Shown in pieces: positions 45,409 to 54,595 of a stretch of DNA of 64,000 bases. The DNA is from Macrococcoides animalis (lineage in GTDB: Bacteria > Bacillota > Bacilli > Staphylococcales > Staphylococcaceae): positions 1,364,001 to 1,428,000 of the forward strand of contig NZ_CP179727.1 of NCBI RefSeq assembly GCF_047425875.1, written 5' to 3'. The notes beneath the pieces were generated by a model. That model saw only the letters and a program-made list of their open reading frames with translations. It did not search any database and was not told where the DNA came from. Position 1 is the first letter of the stretch. Every line of letters starts with the position of its first letter. Both the position numbers and the translations under genes were made by a program.

Positions 45409-46275
45409 ATGATAAAACTAATTGCGACAGATATGGACGGAACGTTACTAAACAGTGCTCACGAAGTATCAGAAGAAAATATCAAGGCGATTCAGTACGC
45501 ACAATCCAAAGGAGTAACAGTTGTTATTGCGACGGGACGTGCTTTTTATGAAGCGAACACACCAATAAAGCCGACAGGACTCAAAGTCCCCTTTATTTGC
45601 TTGAACGGTGCTGAAGTGCGTGATGAGGAATTTAATATAATGCACACTTCTAAGTTAAGTGACCAGCAGATTAAAGACGTCACATCAATCTTAGATAAAT
45701 ATGATTTGTATTACCAAGTGTATTCAAGTGCCAGAATTTATACAGAAGATAAAAAGAAAGACTTACAAATTTATTTAGACATCGCAGAGAAAATGGGTCA
45801 TACACCAGACGTCGAAAAAATCCGTAACTCGATTCAAAAACGTATTGATAACGGTTCACTAAAAGAAGTTTCAAGTTATCAAGAAGTATATGATCGTGAC
45901 GGCGAAATTGTAATGAAATTTTTAGCGTTCTCAAGTGACTTAGAAAAATTAGATGCTGCAAAAGCTGAACTACGTACATTTAAACACTTAGCCGTATCAG
46001 CTTCATCACGTGGTAATATCGAAATTACGCATAACGATGCACAAAAAGGAATAGCATTAGAAGCAATTTGTGAAAAATTGCAGATTGATATGAATCAGGT
46101 AATGGCTATTGGTGATAATTTAAACGATATCTCAATGATTGAGAAAGCAAAATATTCTTACGCAATGGAAAACGGTACGGAAGAAGTCAAAGCAGCAGCG
46201 AATTATATGGCGGGTTCAAACGAAGAGAGTGGTGTAGGACGTGCGATTATGCAAGTGATGAATGAGGAAGTATAG
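45409..46275 (+). CDS. Cof-type HAD phosphatase
   Basis: 288 residues. N-terminal DMDGTLLN (motif I), ATGR (motif II) and GDNLNDISMI (motif IV) with a C2B cap typical of Cof/YidA phosphatases acting on sugar or flavin phosphates. CAAGGAGATG precedes the ATG. The repeat array follows directly, with no other terminator visible. Confidence 0.9.
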   Translation: MIKLIATDMDGTLLNSAHEVSEENIKAIQYAQSKGVTVVIATGRAFYEANTPIKPTGLKVPFICLNGAEVRDEEFNIMHTSKLSDQQIKDVTSILDKYDLYYQVYSSARIYTEDKKKDLQIYLDIAEKMGHTPDVEKIRNSIQKRIDNGSLKEVSSYQEVYDRDGEIVMKFLAFSSDLEKLDAAKAELRTFKHLAVSASSRGNIEITHNDAQKGIALEAICEKLQIDMNQVMAIGDNLNDISMIEKAKYSYAMENGTEEVKAAANYMAGSNEESGVGRAIMQVMNEEV

Positions 46276-46292
46276 AATATAGTTGCAATCAA

Positions 46293-46870
46293 TGTGGACA
46301 AGTCCGATATCGGACAAGTCATAAAAAAAATCAGTCGATATGATAAAACAAGTCCGATATACACCTGATATCGGACAAGACCATAAATAAAATTAGACGA
46401 TATGATAAAACAAGTCTGATATACACCTGATATCGGACAAGACCTTAAAAAAATTAGTCGATATGATAAAACAAGTCCGATATCCCCCTGATATCGGACA
46501 AGACCATAAATAAAATTAGTCGATATGATAAAACAAGTCCGATATCCCCCTGATATCGGACAAGACCATAAAAAAATTCAGTCGATATGATAAAACAAGT
46601 CTGATATACACCTAATATCGGACAAGACCTTAAAAAAATTAGTCGATATGATAAAACAAGTCCGATATACACCTGATATCGGACAAGACCATAAATAAAA
46701 TTAGACGATATGATAAAACAAGTCTGATATACACCTGATATCGGACAAGACCATAAAAAAATTCAGTCGATATGATAAAACAAGTCTGATATCCCCCTGA
46801 TATCGGACAAGACCACAAATAAAATTAGACGATATGATAAAACAAGTCCGATATTCGTCTGTTATCGAAC
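46293..46870. repeat. tandem array of 61-62 bp palindromic units
   Basis: Nine units start at 46352, 46414, 46475, 46537, 46599, 46660, 46722, 46784 and 46846, each holding the inverted repeat GTCYGATAT-N7-ATATCGGAC. A short palindrome GTCCGATATCGGAC (46302-46315) precedes them and a decayed copy (TTATCGAAC) ends the array. Linkers (about 37 bp) vary in three types and loops are mostly ACACCTG or CCCCCTG. The 61-62 bp period is not a multiple of three, and stops occur in all frames. This is the only stretch over 300 bases without a gene. Confidence 0.92.
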
Positions 46871-46904
46871 AATAAACTACATTCTATTTCATATTTAAAC
46901 CATA

Positions 46905-46942
46905 GAAAAGGGATGACACTCAACTTAGTGTCATCCCTTTTC
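46905..46942 (-). terminator. terminator of the yojF-bshB2-folE2 operon
   Basis: GAAAAGGGATGACACT pairs with AGTGTCATCCCTTTTC around a six-base loop. For the minus strand a T-run follows the stem, placing it just after the acetyltransferase stop. Confidence 0.9.
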
Positions 46943-46947
46943 TAATC

Positions 46948-47502
46948 TTATTCAATCACTTGGATCACACGAGCTGGAACACCTGCAACGACAACATTAT
47001 CAGGAATGTCCTTCGTTACTACGGCACCGCTGGCAATAACAACATTATCACCAATCGTCACGCCTGGATTAATAACACTACGACCACCAATCCAGCAATT
47101 ATCGCCAATCACTACAGGTAATGCATACTCCTTACCGCTATTGCGTTCTGTTGGGTCTATGGGATGCGTCGCCGTATAAATATGTACACCGGGAGCAATC
47201 ATACAGTTGTCACCAATCTTCACCGGTGCAACATCTAAGATTGTCAAATCATGATTTGCATAAAAATTCTCACCCACATGAATATTATAACCATAGTCAC
47301 ATCTAAAGTCGGTTTCTATCGTTACATTTTCCTTTGTCGATCCAAGAATGGTTTTGATACGCTTTTTACGTTCATCTGCTAGGTTCTCAGGTGTATTATT
47401 ATATGCTCGAACAGTAATCTTGGAATTGATACGATCGTTTTTCAATTCAACATCTTCAGGATTGTACATTAATCCTGCAATCATTTTCTCTTTCTCCGTC
47501 AT
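46948..47502 (-). CDS. Maltose/galactoside O-acetyltransferase family protein
   Basis: 184 residues of the LacA/Maa group: N-terminal helical cap (MTEKEKMIAGL) then hexapeptide repeats (VHIYTATHPIDPTERNSGKEY with the catalytic His, GDNCWIGGRSVINPGVTIGDN). Uses acetyl-CoA to acetylate a sugar or thiol acceptor; the substrate is unknown. Last gene of the four-gene operon, 9 bases after folE2. Confidence 0.88.
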   Translation of the reverse strand: MTEKEKMIAGLMYNPEDVELKNDRINSKITVRAYNNTPENLADERKKRIKTILGSTKENVTIETDFRCDYGYNIHVGENFYANHDLTILDVAPVKIGDNCMIAPGVHIYTATHPIDPTERNSGKEYALPVVIGDNCWIGGRSVINPGVTIGDNVVIASGAVVTKDIPDNVVVAGVPARVIQVIE

Positions 47503-47511
47503 AATGCTCAC

Positions 47512-48390
47512 CTATTTCTTATAAGTTAATCTCGCAAAAGCATCGTGCTGGTGAATCGATTCTTCATTACGGCATTCAATTGTAAATCCTTCAATGAATT
47601 CTAATTCCACTAGATCAGCTGCAATTAAACGAAGTAAGTCTTCAACGAAACGTGGGTTTTCATATGCACGTTCAGTCACTGATTTCTCATCGGTACGTTT
47701 TAAGATAGGATATAACATTGAGCTTGCATTGACTTCCATTGATTCTAATATCTTCTCTTTGAAGTCTGTTGGTAATTCACTTTCCGGTGCAAAGTCAGCT
47801 TTAACTGTTACTATTCCACGCTGGTTATGCGCAGAGTATTCGCTGATTTCTTTAGAACATGGACATAATGTAGTAACCATAGCTGTTACAGTTAATGATT
47901 TACTCACTGTCTTTTCATCTGCTACTGTCATCGAAAATTTAGTGTCGGCATGGCCAACCGCACGTAAATTAGTGACAGGACTGAAACGGTCGAAAAACCA
48001 TTTCGCATCTACATCTACTGTAGCATTTTTTTGGTGCATTACTGTTTGAAGAGTAATTAAGACGGCTTTTAAAGTATCAAAATCAAGTGCTAAGCCATTA
48101 TCGTAATGTGCTTCTAAAGATTCTAAAATACGGCTCATGTTAATGCCTTTTTCATCCTTCGCTAAATGCGTAGAAAGACTAAAATTACCAGCCGTTTGAT
48201 AGCCATTTAAACGAACGGGGTACGTTAAATTTTTAATGCCTACGTGATCGATTTCAAATAAAAAGTCTTTTTTTGAGCTTTGAAGGTCTGTCATTTTTTC
48301 TTTCTCAGTAGGTTTAGTCCCTTTTATTGGGTCTACTGATCCGAAATGTTTCCAACGACCTTCACGCGTATTTAAATTATATTGATTCAT
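47512..48390 (-). CDS. folE2: FolE2, GTP cyclohydrolase IB
   Basis: 292 residues; makes dihydroneopterin triphosphate from GTP, first step of folate synthesis. The CPCSKEIS metal cysteine motif and HNQRG are typical of the zinc-independent type IB enzyme. TAGGAG precedes the ATG. Operon partner of bshB2. Confidence 0.94.
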   Translation of the reverse strand: MNQYNLNTREGRWKHFGSVDPIKGTKPTEKEKMTDLQSSKKDFLFEIDHVGIKNLTYPVRLNGYQTAGNFSLSTHLAKDEKGINMSRILESLEAHYDNGLALDFDTLKAVLITLQTVMHQKNATVDVDAKWFFDRFSPVTNLRAVGHADTKFSMTVADEKTVSKSLTVTAMVTTLCPCSKEISEYSAHNQRGIVTVKADFAPESELPTDFKEKILESMEVNASSMLYPILKRTDEKSVTERAYENPRFVEDLLRLIAADLVELEFIEGFTIECRNEESIHQHDAFARLTYKK

Positions 48391-48406
48391 TTCATTCTCC
48401 TATTGT

Positions 48407-49069
48407 TTAAACTTCATATTGATAGAAGCGTTCAATTCTAAGCCACATATCTTTTGCTGCTTCAGCTTCTTGTGTATTCGCTGCCAGATTCTCTAACATC
48501 GGGCCAGTTTGTGATGCATGCGCACCGAGTACGTTCATTTTTCTTTCTTCGTATTCCGCAATATCAATGATTACATTAGGCTCACCAATATTTTCTACCG
48601 CATCATTACTGAAAGCTACTAAATGTAAGTTAGGTCTTTCACCATCCATACGGCGTACCGCTTCAACAACTGCATCAGCAGTTGCTTCATGATCCGGATG
48701 GACTGAGTAACCTGGATAGAAAGAAATAATTTTTGAAGGATTTAATTCATCAATTAAACCTGTGACCATTTCAACTAAATCATCAAGTAATTCGAATTCT
48801 AACGTTTTGTCACGGTAACCCATTTTTCGTAAATCGGTTATACCCATCACACGACATGCATCTTCTAATTCTTTCTCACGAATTTTAGGAAGTGTTTCAC
48901 GAGTTGCGAACGGTGGGTTTCCTAAGTTACGTCCCATCTGTCCCAAAGTTAAACATGCATATGTTACAGGTGTGCCTTCATTGATGTGTTTCATAATCGT
49001 ACCTGATACACCGAATGCTTCATCATCCGGATGAGGGAAGATTACGAGTACTTGTCTTTCTTTTTCCAT
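48407..49069 (-). CDS. bshB2: BshB2, bacillithiol GlcNAc-malate deacetylase
   Basis: 220 residues of the LmbE zinc deacetylase family. HPDDE (13-17) and HPDHEAT supply the metal ligands. It removes the acetyl group from GlcNAc-malate in bacillithiol synthesis; BshB2 can also act on bacillithiol conjugates. Follows yojF by 12 bases, the usual pair. Confidence 0.9.
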   Translation of the reverse strand: MEKERQVLVIFPHPDDEAFGVSGTIMKHINEGTPVTYACLTLGQMGRNLGNPPFATRETLPKIREKELEDACRVMGITDLRKMGYRDKTLEFELLDDLVEMVTGLIDELNPSKIISFYPGYSVHPDHEATADAVVEAVRRMDGERPNLHLVAFSNDAVENIGEPNVIIDIAEYEERKMNVLGAHASQTGPMLENLAANTQEAEAAKDMWLRIERFYQYEV

Positions 49070-49081
49070 CTCTATTTCCCC

Positions 49082-49438
49082 CTATACTTCAAATGGCGTT
49101 TCGCTTATTTCAAGTGCCGCTGCAAGCTGACCTTGATAGTTTAATCCAGCCATTAAGAATCGACCTTGTGTGTCAATTTCAAAATGCGTTAAACCTTGTA
49201 CATAAATCCAACCACCATCTAATTTTAAACCGACACGGAATGGCTCTTTGCCACCCCCTGTAATAATTCCTTGTATATATGATACTTGAATATTGCGTAA
49301 GAATGTACCTGCATTGAACACCTTTTCATCAAAGTGACTTGCGTAAGCACCATTGGTAGTCTCTACGTGTAAATACACAGCCTTGTTTTGAAATTGATTC
49401 AAAAGCTCTTGTACTTGTTGTTTTTCGATTAATTCCAT
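49082..49438 (-). CDS. yojF: YojF family protein
   Basis: 118 residues. Conserved in Staphylococcaceae and Bacillus next to bshB2 but of unknown function. Segments AVYLHVETTNGAY and LKLDGGWIYVQGLTHFEID are seen. The second ATG (49436-49438) lies eight bases after GAGGAG and is preferred to the first, two bases after it. Confidence 0.82.
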   Translation of the reverse strand: MELIEKQQVQELLNQFQNKAVYLHVETTNGAYASHFDEKVFNAGTFLRNIQVSYIQGIITGGGKEPFRVGLKLDGGWIYVQGLTHFEIDTQGRFLMAGLNYQGQLAAALEISETPFEV

Positions 49439-49526
49439 ATTCATTGCTCCTCAAAGTTTATACTAGACTATTTTACTAAATAAATTGTAAAAATTATACC
49501 TTTTGAGCTCGGTAATGATAAAAGGG

Positions 49527-49556
49527 TAAAAAAGCTGAGACAATTTGTCTCAGCTA
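49527..49556 (-). terminator. terminator of pdxK
   Basis: AGCTGAGACAA pairs with TTGTCTCAGCT. On the minus strand TTTTTACCC follows. Confidence 0.85.
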
Positions 49557-49570
49557 AATAAAAATATAAA

Positions 49571-50401
49571 TTATACTTCTTTCGTTGATACTTCGATTTC
49601 CTCTACATTATTGTAAGCACCATGTTGTACGGGTCCTACGAATTCATTCATCTTCCAGCCATGTTTAATTGCTGAAGCGACAAATCCTTTCGCAGAGATA
49701 ACAGCTTCGCGAGGTGATTTACCTAATGCTAAGTTAGCTGTAGTTGCTGCTGCGAATGTACATCCAGCACCGTGGTTATATGAAGATTGGAATTTATCCG
49801 TTGTAAGTAACGTGTAAGTTTCTCCATCGAAGTATAAATCTAATGCTTCGTCAGATTCTAACGCTTTTCCACCTTTAATGATCACGTGTTTTGCACCACG
49901 ATCATGGATAATCTTAGCAGCATCTTTCATTTGATCAATTGTCGTTAATTTACCTAAACCAGATAATTGACCCGCTTCGAACAAGTTCGGTGTTACTACA
50001 GTTGCAAGTGGTAATAAGTATTTAATCATCGCATCAGTATTGCCTGGGTTAAGCACTTCGTCTTCACCTTTGCATACCATAACAGGGTCTACTACAAAAA
50101 TTTGCGCATTAGAATCTTCGAAAGCTTTCGCAGCACGTTGAATAATTTCTTCTGTACCTAACATTCCTGTTTTGATTGCATCAGGTCCAATCGATAAAGC
50201 TGTTTTGATTTGTTTATCTAATAATTCTATTGGTAATGGTGTTACATCGTGTCCCCAAGTTTCTGGATCCATTGCTACTACTGCAGTTAATGCTACCATA
50301 CCGTACGTGTTATATTCTTGGAAAGTTTTTAAATCAGCCTGCATCCCCGCTCCAGCTGATGTATCCGATCCTGCAATTGTTAAAATCTTTTTTAAGCTCA
50401 T
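49571..50401 (-). CDS. pdxK: PdxK/ThiD-type pyridoxine kinase
   Basis: 276-residue ribokinase-fold kinase: TIAGSDTSAGAGMQADLKT at the N-terminus and SYNHGAGCTFAAATTA with the catalytic anion hole near the C-terminus. The S. aureus protein with this sequence is the pyridoxine kinase. It phosphorylates B6 vitamers (possibly also HMP). Together with pdxST at the window start it serves PLP supply, but from a separate locus. Confidence 0.92.
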   Translation of the reverse strand: MSLKKILTIAGSDTSAGAGMQADLKTFQEYNTYGMVALTAVVAMDPETWGHDVTPLPIELLDKQIKTALSIGPDAIKTGMLGTEEIIQRAAKAFEDSNAQIFVVDPVMVCKGEDEVLNPGNTDAMIKYLLPLATVVTPNLFEAGQLSGLGKLTTIDQMKDAAKIIHDRGAKHVIIKGGKALESDEALDLYFDGETYTLLTTDKFQSSYNHGAGCTFAAATTANLALGKSPREAVISAKGFVASAIKHGWKMNEFVGPVQHGAYNNVEEIEVSTKEV

Positions 50402-50508
50402 GATTCATTTCCCCTATAAAGTTATTTGTTATATTATCATATCATTAATATGAATTTTTAAAAATAAATTAATGCCAAGGTATGATACAATTTCATAGAG
50501 GTGAGTAT

Positions 50509-51165
50509 ATGGATTGGCAAACGATATTTCACAAAATAAAAACGTCTTATGATTTTTCGGAAATGGATGCATTTTTAGATGATGCTTTTGCTACAAAAAC
50601 AATTTATCCACCACGAGATACAATTTATAATGCCTTCACTTTAACCCCGTTTGAAGCGGTTAAAGTTGTCATCATTGGTCAGGATCCATATCACGGTCCA
50701 AATCAAGCGCATGGATTAGCTTTCTCTGTACAACAAGGAACGAAATTACCTCCTTCACTCCGTAATATGTACCAAGAACTTGAAAGTGATTTAGGGATTA
50801 CACGACTCACTGGAGATTTAACATGTTGGGCAAAAGAAGGCGTCTTACTTTTAAACAGAGTACTTACTGTAGAAGAAAAGAAAGCAAACGCACATAAAGG
50901 TATTGGGTGGGAACAATTTACGAGCGCAATTATTGAAGCGGTCTCTGAACATAAAGACCACGTCGTATTCGTGTTGTGGGGGAGTCCTGCACAGAAATTA
51001 TCCCAATTTATTGATACTGAAAAACACACTATTATTAAAAGTGTCCATCCAAGTCCATTGAGTGCATATCGAGGATTCTTCGGCTCTAAACCATATAGTC
51101 AAGTGAATGAAGATTTACTAGCGCATGGTTTAACACCAATCGACTGGGCGAGGGAGGAGTTATAA
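50509..51165 (+). CDS. ung: Ung, uracil-DNA glycosylase
   Basis: 218 residues, family I. The catalytic GQDPYHG (57-63, Asp59) and the HPSPLSAYRGFFGS minor-groove loop are intact. AGAGGTGAGTAT precedes the ATG. First gene of ung-ywdI-ywdK, an order also found in B. subtilis. Confidence 0.97.
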   Translation: MDWQTIFHKIKTSYDFSEMDAFLDDAFATKTIYPPRDTIYNAFTLTPFEAVKVVIIGQDPYHGPNQAHGLAFSVQQGTKLPPSLRNMYQELESDLGITRLTGDLTCWAKEGVLLLNRVLTVEEKKANAHKGIGWEQFTSAIIEAVSEHKDHVVFVLWGSPAQKLSQFIDTEKHTIIKSVHPSPLSAYRGFFGSKPYSQVNEDLLAHGLTPIDWAREEL

Positions 51166-51473
51166 TGAACGATAAATTAATCGAACAATTATCACATGAA
51201 ATTCAAAATTTAAAACAAGTAAATAGCAATGCAGCGTTTAACAAACACTTATATGCTATTGAAATGTTAGCGCGCTTCGGGCAAACTGAAGAGAGTGGTG
51301 TTACAATGCCACAAACACCTGTGCAACCGACACAAGTGAGTAACAGTACTGGCCCGCACTCAGGGATAACACAAGAAGAGTTAAGAATGATGGGTGCAAA
51401 AGTCGTATCGAATGACAATAAGGTAATAACAGATGATGGATTCGGTAACGGCGATTCAATTTTTGATTTTTAA
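51165..51473 (+). CDS. YwdI-like protein (DUF5327)
   Basis: 102 residues, hydrophilic, with a helical N-terminus (QLSHEIQNLKQVNSNAAFNK), a Thr/Pro/Gln-rich middle and an acidic C-terminus. Its ATG overlaps the ung stop (TAATG) with GGAGGAG as site. Conserved beside ung; function unknown. Confidence 0.8.
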   Translation: MNDKLIEQLSHEIQNLKQVNSNAAFNKHLYAIEMLARFGQTEESGVTMPQTPVQPTQVSNSTGPHSGITQEELRMMGAKVVSNDNKVITDDGFGNGDSIFDF

Positions 51474-51492
51474 TAATTAGGAGGAAATAAAA

Positions 51493-51855
51493 ATGAAGTT
51501 ATTTTTAATTATTGGAGCAATTAATGCCATGATGGCAGTTGCCTGTGGAGCGTTTGGTGCCCACGGTTTAGAAGGTAAGTTAAGTGAAAAATACATGGGT
51601 ATTTGGGAGAAAGCTACAACATATCAAATGTATCATGCATTAGGATTACTTGCGATTGGTATATTAAATGGGACAACGAAAATGAACTTAAACGCAGCAG
51701 GTTGGATGATGACATTTGGTATTGTGTTCTTCAGTGGTTCTTTATACATTTTAGCTTTAACACAAATCAAAATTTTAGGTGCTATCACACCAATCGGTGG
51801 TGTGTTATTCATCGCAGGATGGGTTGCATTAATGCTAGCGGCAATTAAATTATAA
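51493..51855 (+). CDS. DUF423 membrane protein (YwdK)
   Basis: 120 residues with four predicted helices: GAFGAHGLEGKL, MYHALGLLAIGILNG and FSGSLYILAL are DUF423 signatures. AGGAGG precedes the ATG. Third gene of the ung operon; role unknown. Confidence 0.9.
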   Translation: MKLFLIIGAINAMMAVACGAFGAHGLEGKLSEKYMGIWEKATTYQMYHALGLLAIGILNGTTKMNLNAAGWMMTFGIVFFSGSLYILALTQIKILGAITPIGGVLFIAGWVALMLAAIKL

Positions 51856-51857
51856 GA

Positions 51858-51890
51858 AAAAAAGGGGCTAACGCATATGCGTTAGCCTCT
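51858..51890. terminator. terminator between ywdK and small minus-strand gene
   Basis: GGCTAACGCA and TGCGTTAGCC form a perfect stem with a short loop; A-run on the left (a T-run for the minus strand). It mainly fits the minus-strand small gene and may also serve ywdK. Confidence 0.75.
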
Positions 51891-51894
51891 TCAA

Positions 51895-52029
51895 TTATTT
51901 ATTATTAACTTGGCTTTCTTGCGCTTGTGGGTTTGCTTGTTGCGCACGTGCACGGTTATCTAATTGTTTTTTTACGATTGGAATAAGGATAGGGCTTAAT
52001 TTAATAATTAGTCTAATAAATTTATTCAT
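51895..52029 (-). CDS. small basic membrane-type protein, 44 residues
   Basis: Read on the minus strand: ATG at 52027-52029, stop TAA at 51895-51897. A hydrophobic N-terminal half (MNKFIRLIIKLSPILIPIVK) is followed by a basic, Gln-rich tail (QLDNRARAQQANP). GAGGC precedes the ATG and a terminator follows the stop, so a real gene is likely. I recall similar short proteins near ung in staphylococci but cannot confirm. Confidence 0.6.
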   Translation of the reverse strand: MNKFIRLIIKLSPILIPIVKKQLDNRARAQQANPQAQESQVNNK

Positions 52030-52095
52030 GTTTGTTTGCCTCATTTCTATTAGTTGTTTAGTTATATATAACCCAAATTAGAAGTGTTAAACATG

Positions 52096-53445
52096 CTAAT
52101 GTTTGTTTCTTAAAATAAAATAGAACGGAATACCTATGACGACAAATAGTACACCAAGCATTGACCCAATGAAGTCGCTCATTAAAGTACTAACAATAAT
52201 GAAAGCTCCACCAAGTAAAGCTACGATTGGAATAATCGGATATAGCGGAACTGAGTAATCACGTTTCAATCCTTTATTGCGTTGTCTCAATAAGAATAAG
52301 CCAATAAATGCTGCAATATAGAAGATATAAATAATAAATATACATACTTCTGATAAATAGTCGGCATTTACGATGTCAGGAATTAAGATTGTTAGCATTA
52401 ATAAAATCATACTGATGACATAAACCGCAACTAAAGCGCCAACCGGTGATTTATATTTAGGACTGACATAACTTACTGATTTTGAGAATGGCAATAACTG
52501 ATCATCAGCCATCGCGAATGGAATACGTGGAAACGTCATGATTTTCCCGTTTAAGCAACCAAAGATGGAAATAATAACACCAATATTTACAATTTTAGAA
52601 CCAAAGTCCCCAAATAAAATCTTAGCTGCTTCTGCTGAAGACGTATTACCCAAACCGACTAATGTATCTGCAGGAATAACGCGGAATACGGCAACGTTTA
52701 TCAGCACGTATGCTAATGTTACAACGCCTAAACCAACTAGCATTGCAAGAGGTAAGTTTCTTTTTGGATTTTTCATTTCTCCGGTTAAATTTGTAAGTAA
52801 AATCCAACCATCATATGCAAATAATGTTGCAAGGACTGCGCGTCCAAAGTTAATTTCTTCTTTGTTCTTGATTAAGCTTGTAACGTCTTGGGCAAATACA
52901 CCTTCTTTACCCCATAATAAACCGAAAATGATAATCGCGAATACGGGTATCAGTTTACATATTGTCGTAAACGTCTGCATTGCACCGCCCAAACCCGTCC
53001 CCATTATATTCAGTAATACCAGGAAAGTAAAAGCACCAATACCAATCCAAATCCCTAACCCTGCTTCTAACTCAAAAAAGTTTGTAACTAAAATACCAAA
53101 GAATAAAGACAATGAAGCGATAATTGCAGGACCATAAATGACAGTTTGCATCCATCCTGTTAAGAATCCCCAGAATGGTCCGTAGATATCTCTTATATAT
53201 GCATAAAGACCCCCTGTCTTTGGAATTTGAGCACCGACTTCTGCAATAGTAAGACCTGCAGCTAATGTTAAAATTCCTCCGACTACCCATGCCCAAATGG
53301 CAAGGTCGCTTGTTCCAGCATGATTTAATACAACAGAGGGTTTAACGAATACCCCTGATCCGATAATTGTCCCAATTACTACTGTTATGGCTGTCCAAAA
53401 ACCTATCGTTTTCTCTAGCGCTTGTTCTCCGTGTTGCTTATCCAT
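52096..53445 (-). CDS. APC-superfamily amino acid permease
   Basis: 449 residues, about 12 transmembrane helices. GTIIGSGVFVKPS in helix 1 is the substrate/ion motif of the LAT group, and KTGGLYAYIRDIYG and ILATLFAYDGW are typical. Similar to serine/threonine exchangers of the SteT type, but substrate is not certain. The ATG at 53445 has GAGGTGAG upstream; the GTG start adds three residues inside it. Confidence 0.87.
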   Translation of the reverse strand: MDKQHGEQALEKTIGFWTAITVVIGTIIGSGVFVKPSVVLNHAGTSDLAIWAWVVGGILTLAAGLTIAEVGAQIPKTGGLYAYIRDIYGPFWGFLTGWMQTVIYGPAIIASLSLFFGILVTNFFELEAGLGIWIGIGAFTFLVLLNIMGTGLGGAMQTFTTICKLIPVFAIIIFGLLWGKEGVFAQDVTSLIKNKEEINFGRAVLATLFAYDGWILLTNLTGEMKNPKRNLPLAMLVGLGVVTLAYVLINVAVFRVIPADTLVGLGNTSSAEAAKILFGDFGSKIVNIGVIISIFGCLNGKIMTFPRIPFAMADDQLLPFSKSVSYVSPKYKSPVGALVAVYVISMILLMLTILIPDIVNADYLSEVCIFIIYIFYIAAFIGLFLLRQRNKGLKRDYSVPLYPIIPIVALLGGAFIIVSTLMSDFIGSMLGVLFVVIGIPFYFILRNKH

Positions 53446-53554
53446 ACGACTCACCTCTTCATGATTTTCTTATGTTCAATATATCATGAATTAAAGCGCT
53501 GCCAATATCTTTTTTAATAAATGCTATATTTTTACACCTTTTTTAAAATACATG

Positions 53555-53582
53555 TTGAAAATAATTCTCAGTTTGATATCAT
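53555..53582 (+). promoter_or_regulatory. promoter of the sst operon
   Basis: TTGAAA, 16-base spacer, TATCAT. It overlaps the upstream degenerate Fur-like box. Confidence 0.5.
53556..53570. promoter_or_regulatory. degenerate Fur box
   Basis: TGAAAATAATTCTCA matches the 7-1-7 Fur consensus TGATAATNATTATCA at all but two positions. It overlaps the -35 box. Confidence 0.65.
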
Positions 53583-53604
53583 TATAAATGAAAATGTTTC
53601 TCAA

Positions 53605-53619
53605 TGATAATTATTATCA
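53605..53619. promoter_or_regulatory. perfect Fur box
   Basis: TGATAATTATTATCA is an exact 7-1-7 Fur operator, 22 bases before the first sst gene. A weaker copy (TGAAAATGTTTCTCA) begins at 53588. Confidence 0.9.
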
Positions 53620-53641
53620 TTTATGAATGGAGCCCTTGTTA

Positions 53642-54595
53642 ATGAAAATGATATACGGTTTTATCGTGCTAGTGCTACTTTCGATTGTTTCAATATTTGT
53701 TGGGGTGATTGATATTTCACCACAACATTTAGTGAATCTATCGGAAAATCAAAAAAATATTTTAATAAATAGTCGTTTTCCAAGAACGCTCTCGATTATT
53801 TTAGCAGGTATTGCTTTAAGTGTTGCCGGATTACTCATGCAACAACTGACACGTAATAAGTTTGTGTCACCAACGACAGCGGGGACGATGGATTTCGCAA
53901 AGTTTGGTGTCCTGATTGCGATGATTTTCTTCGCTCAAGCACCACTTCTGGTTAAGCTAGGATTCAGTATTACGACTGCAATTCTTGGAACGTTTATGTT
54001 TATGTGGATAGTTAATCGTATTAAGTTCAAAGATGCGATATTTATTCCACTTGTCGGATTAATGCTTGGGAATATTGTATCAAGTTTAGCGACATTTATG
54101 GCATTACGATTCAATGCAGTGCAAAGTATTTCAAACTTCTTTGTAGGAGACTTCTCTATGATTACAAAAGGGCGCTATGAAGTGTTGTATATCATCATTC
54201 CAATGGTGATACTAATGTACTTCTTCGCGCATCACTTTACCATTGTAGGAATGGGAGAATCCTTTAGTAAGAATTTAGGTATTTCATATAGTAAGGTGAT
54301 GAATCTAGGAGTGGTTATAGCAGCGGTTGTATCTGCTACTGTTGTAGTGACAATTGGGGTATTGCCATTCTTAGGTTTGATAGTCCCCAACATCGTAGGT
54401 TTATTTGTCGGTGATCACATGAACAAAGCATTACCGTATACCGCATTACTTGGTGCAATTATCGTTATGATTGCAGATATATTTAGTCGTATTATTATCT
54501 TCCCATATGAAATACCGATTGGATTAACATTAGGTATTTTAGGTAGTGTCGTATTCATGATAATCCTTTTGAAGAGGAGAAAAGAATATGCCTAA
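53642..54595 (+). CDS. sstA: SstA-like iron-siderophore ABC permease
   Basis: 317-residue FecCD-type permease with about ten helices; TRNKFVSPTTAGTMDFAKFG and the cytoplasmic GLIVPNIVGLFVGD segment bind the ATPase. The ATG at 53642 follows TGGAG. Overlaps the next gene by 8 bases. Naming follows S. aureus SstABCD because the lipoprotein is clearly SstD-like. Confidence 0.9.
   Translation: MKMIYGFIVLVLLSIVSIFVGVIDISPQHLVNLSENQKNILINSRFPRTLSIILAGIALSVAGLLMQQLTRNKFVSPTTAGTMDFAKFGVLIAMIFFAQAPLLVKLGFSITTAILGTFMFMWIVNRIKFKDAIFIPLVGLMLGNIVSSLATFMALRFNAVQSISNFFVGDFSMITKGRYEVLYIIIPMVILMYFFAHHFTIVGMGESFSKNLGISYSKVMNLGVVIAAVVSATVVVTIGVLPFLGLIVPNIVGLFVGDHMNKALPYTALLGAIIVMIADIFSRIIIFPYEIPIGLTLGILGSVVFMIILLKRRKEYA

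Noticed and set aside
46454..46672. 72-residue minus-strand reading frame inside the repeat array
   Set aside because: It spans the repeats, whose 61-62 bp period shifts frame each unit, and lacks a ribosome site.
46293..46870. CRISPR array
   Set aside because: The whole 61-62 bp unit is conserved, so there are no unique spacers, and no cas genes are near.
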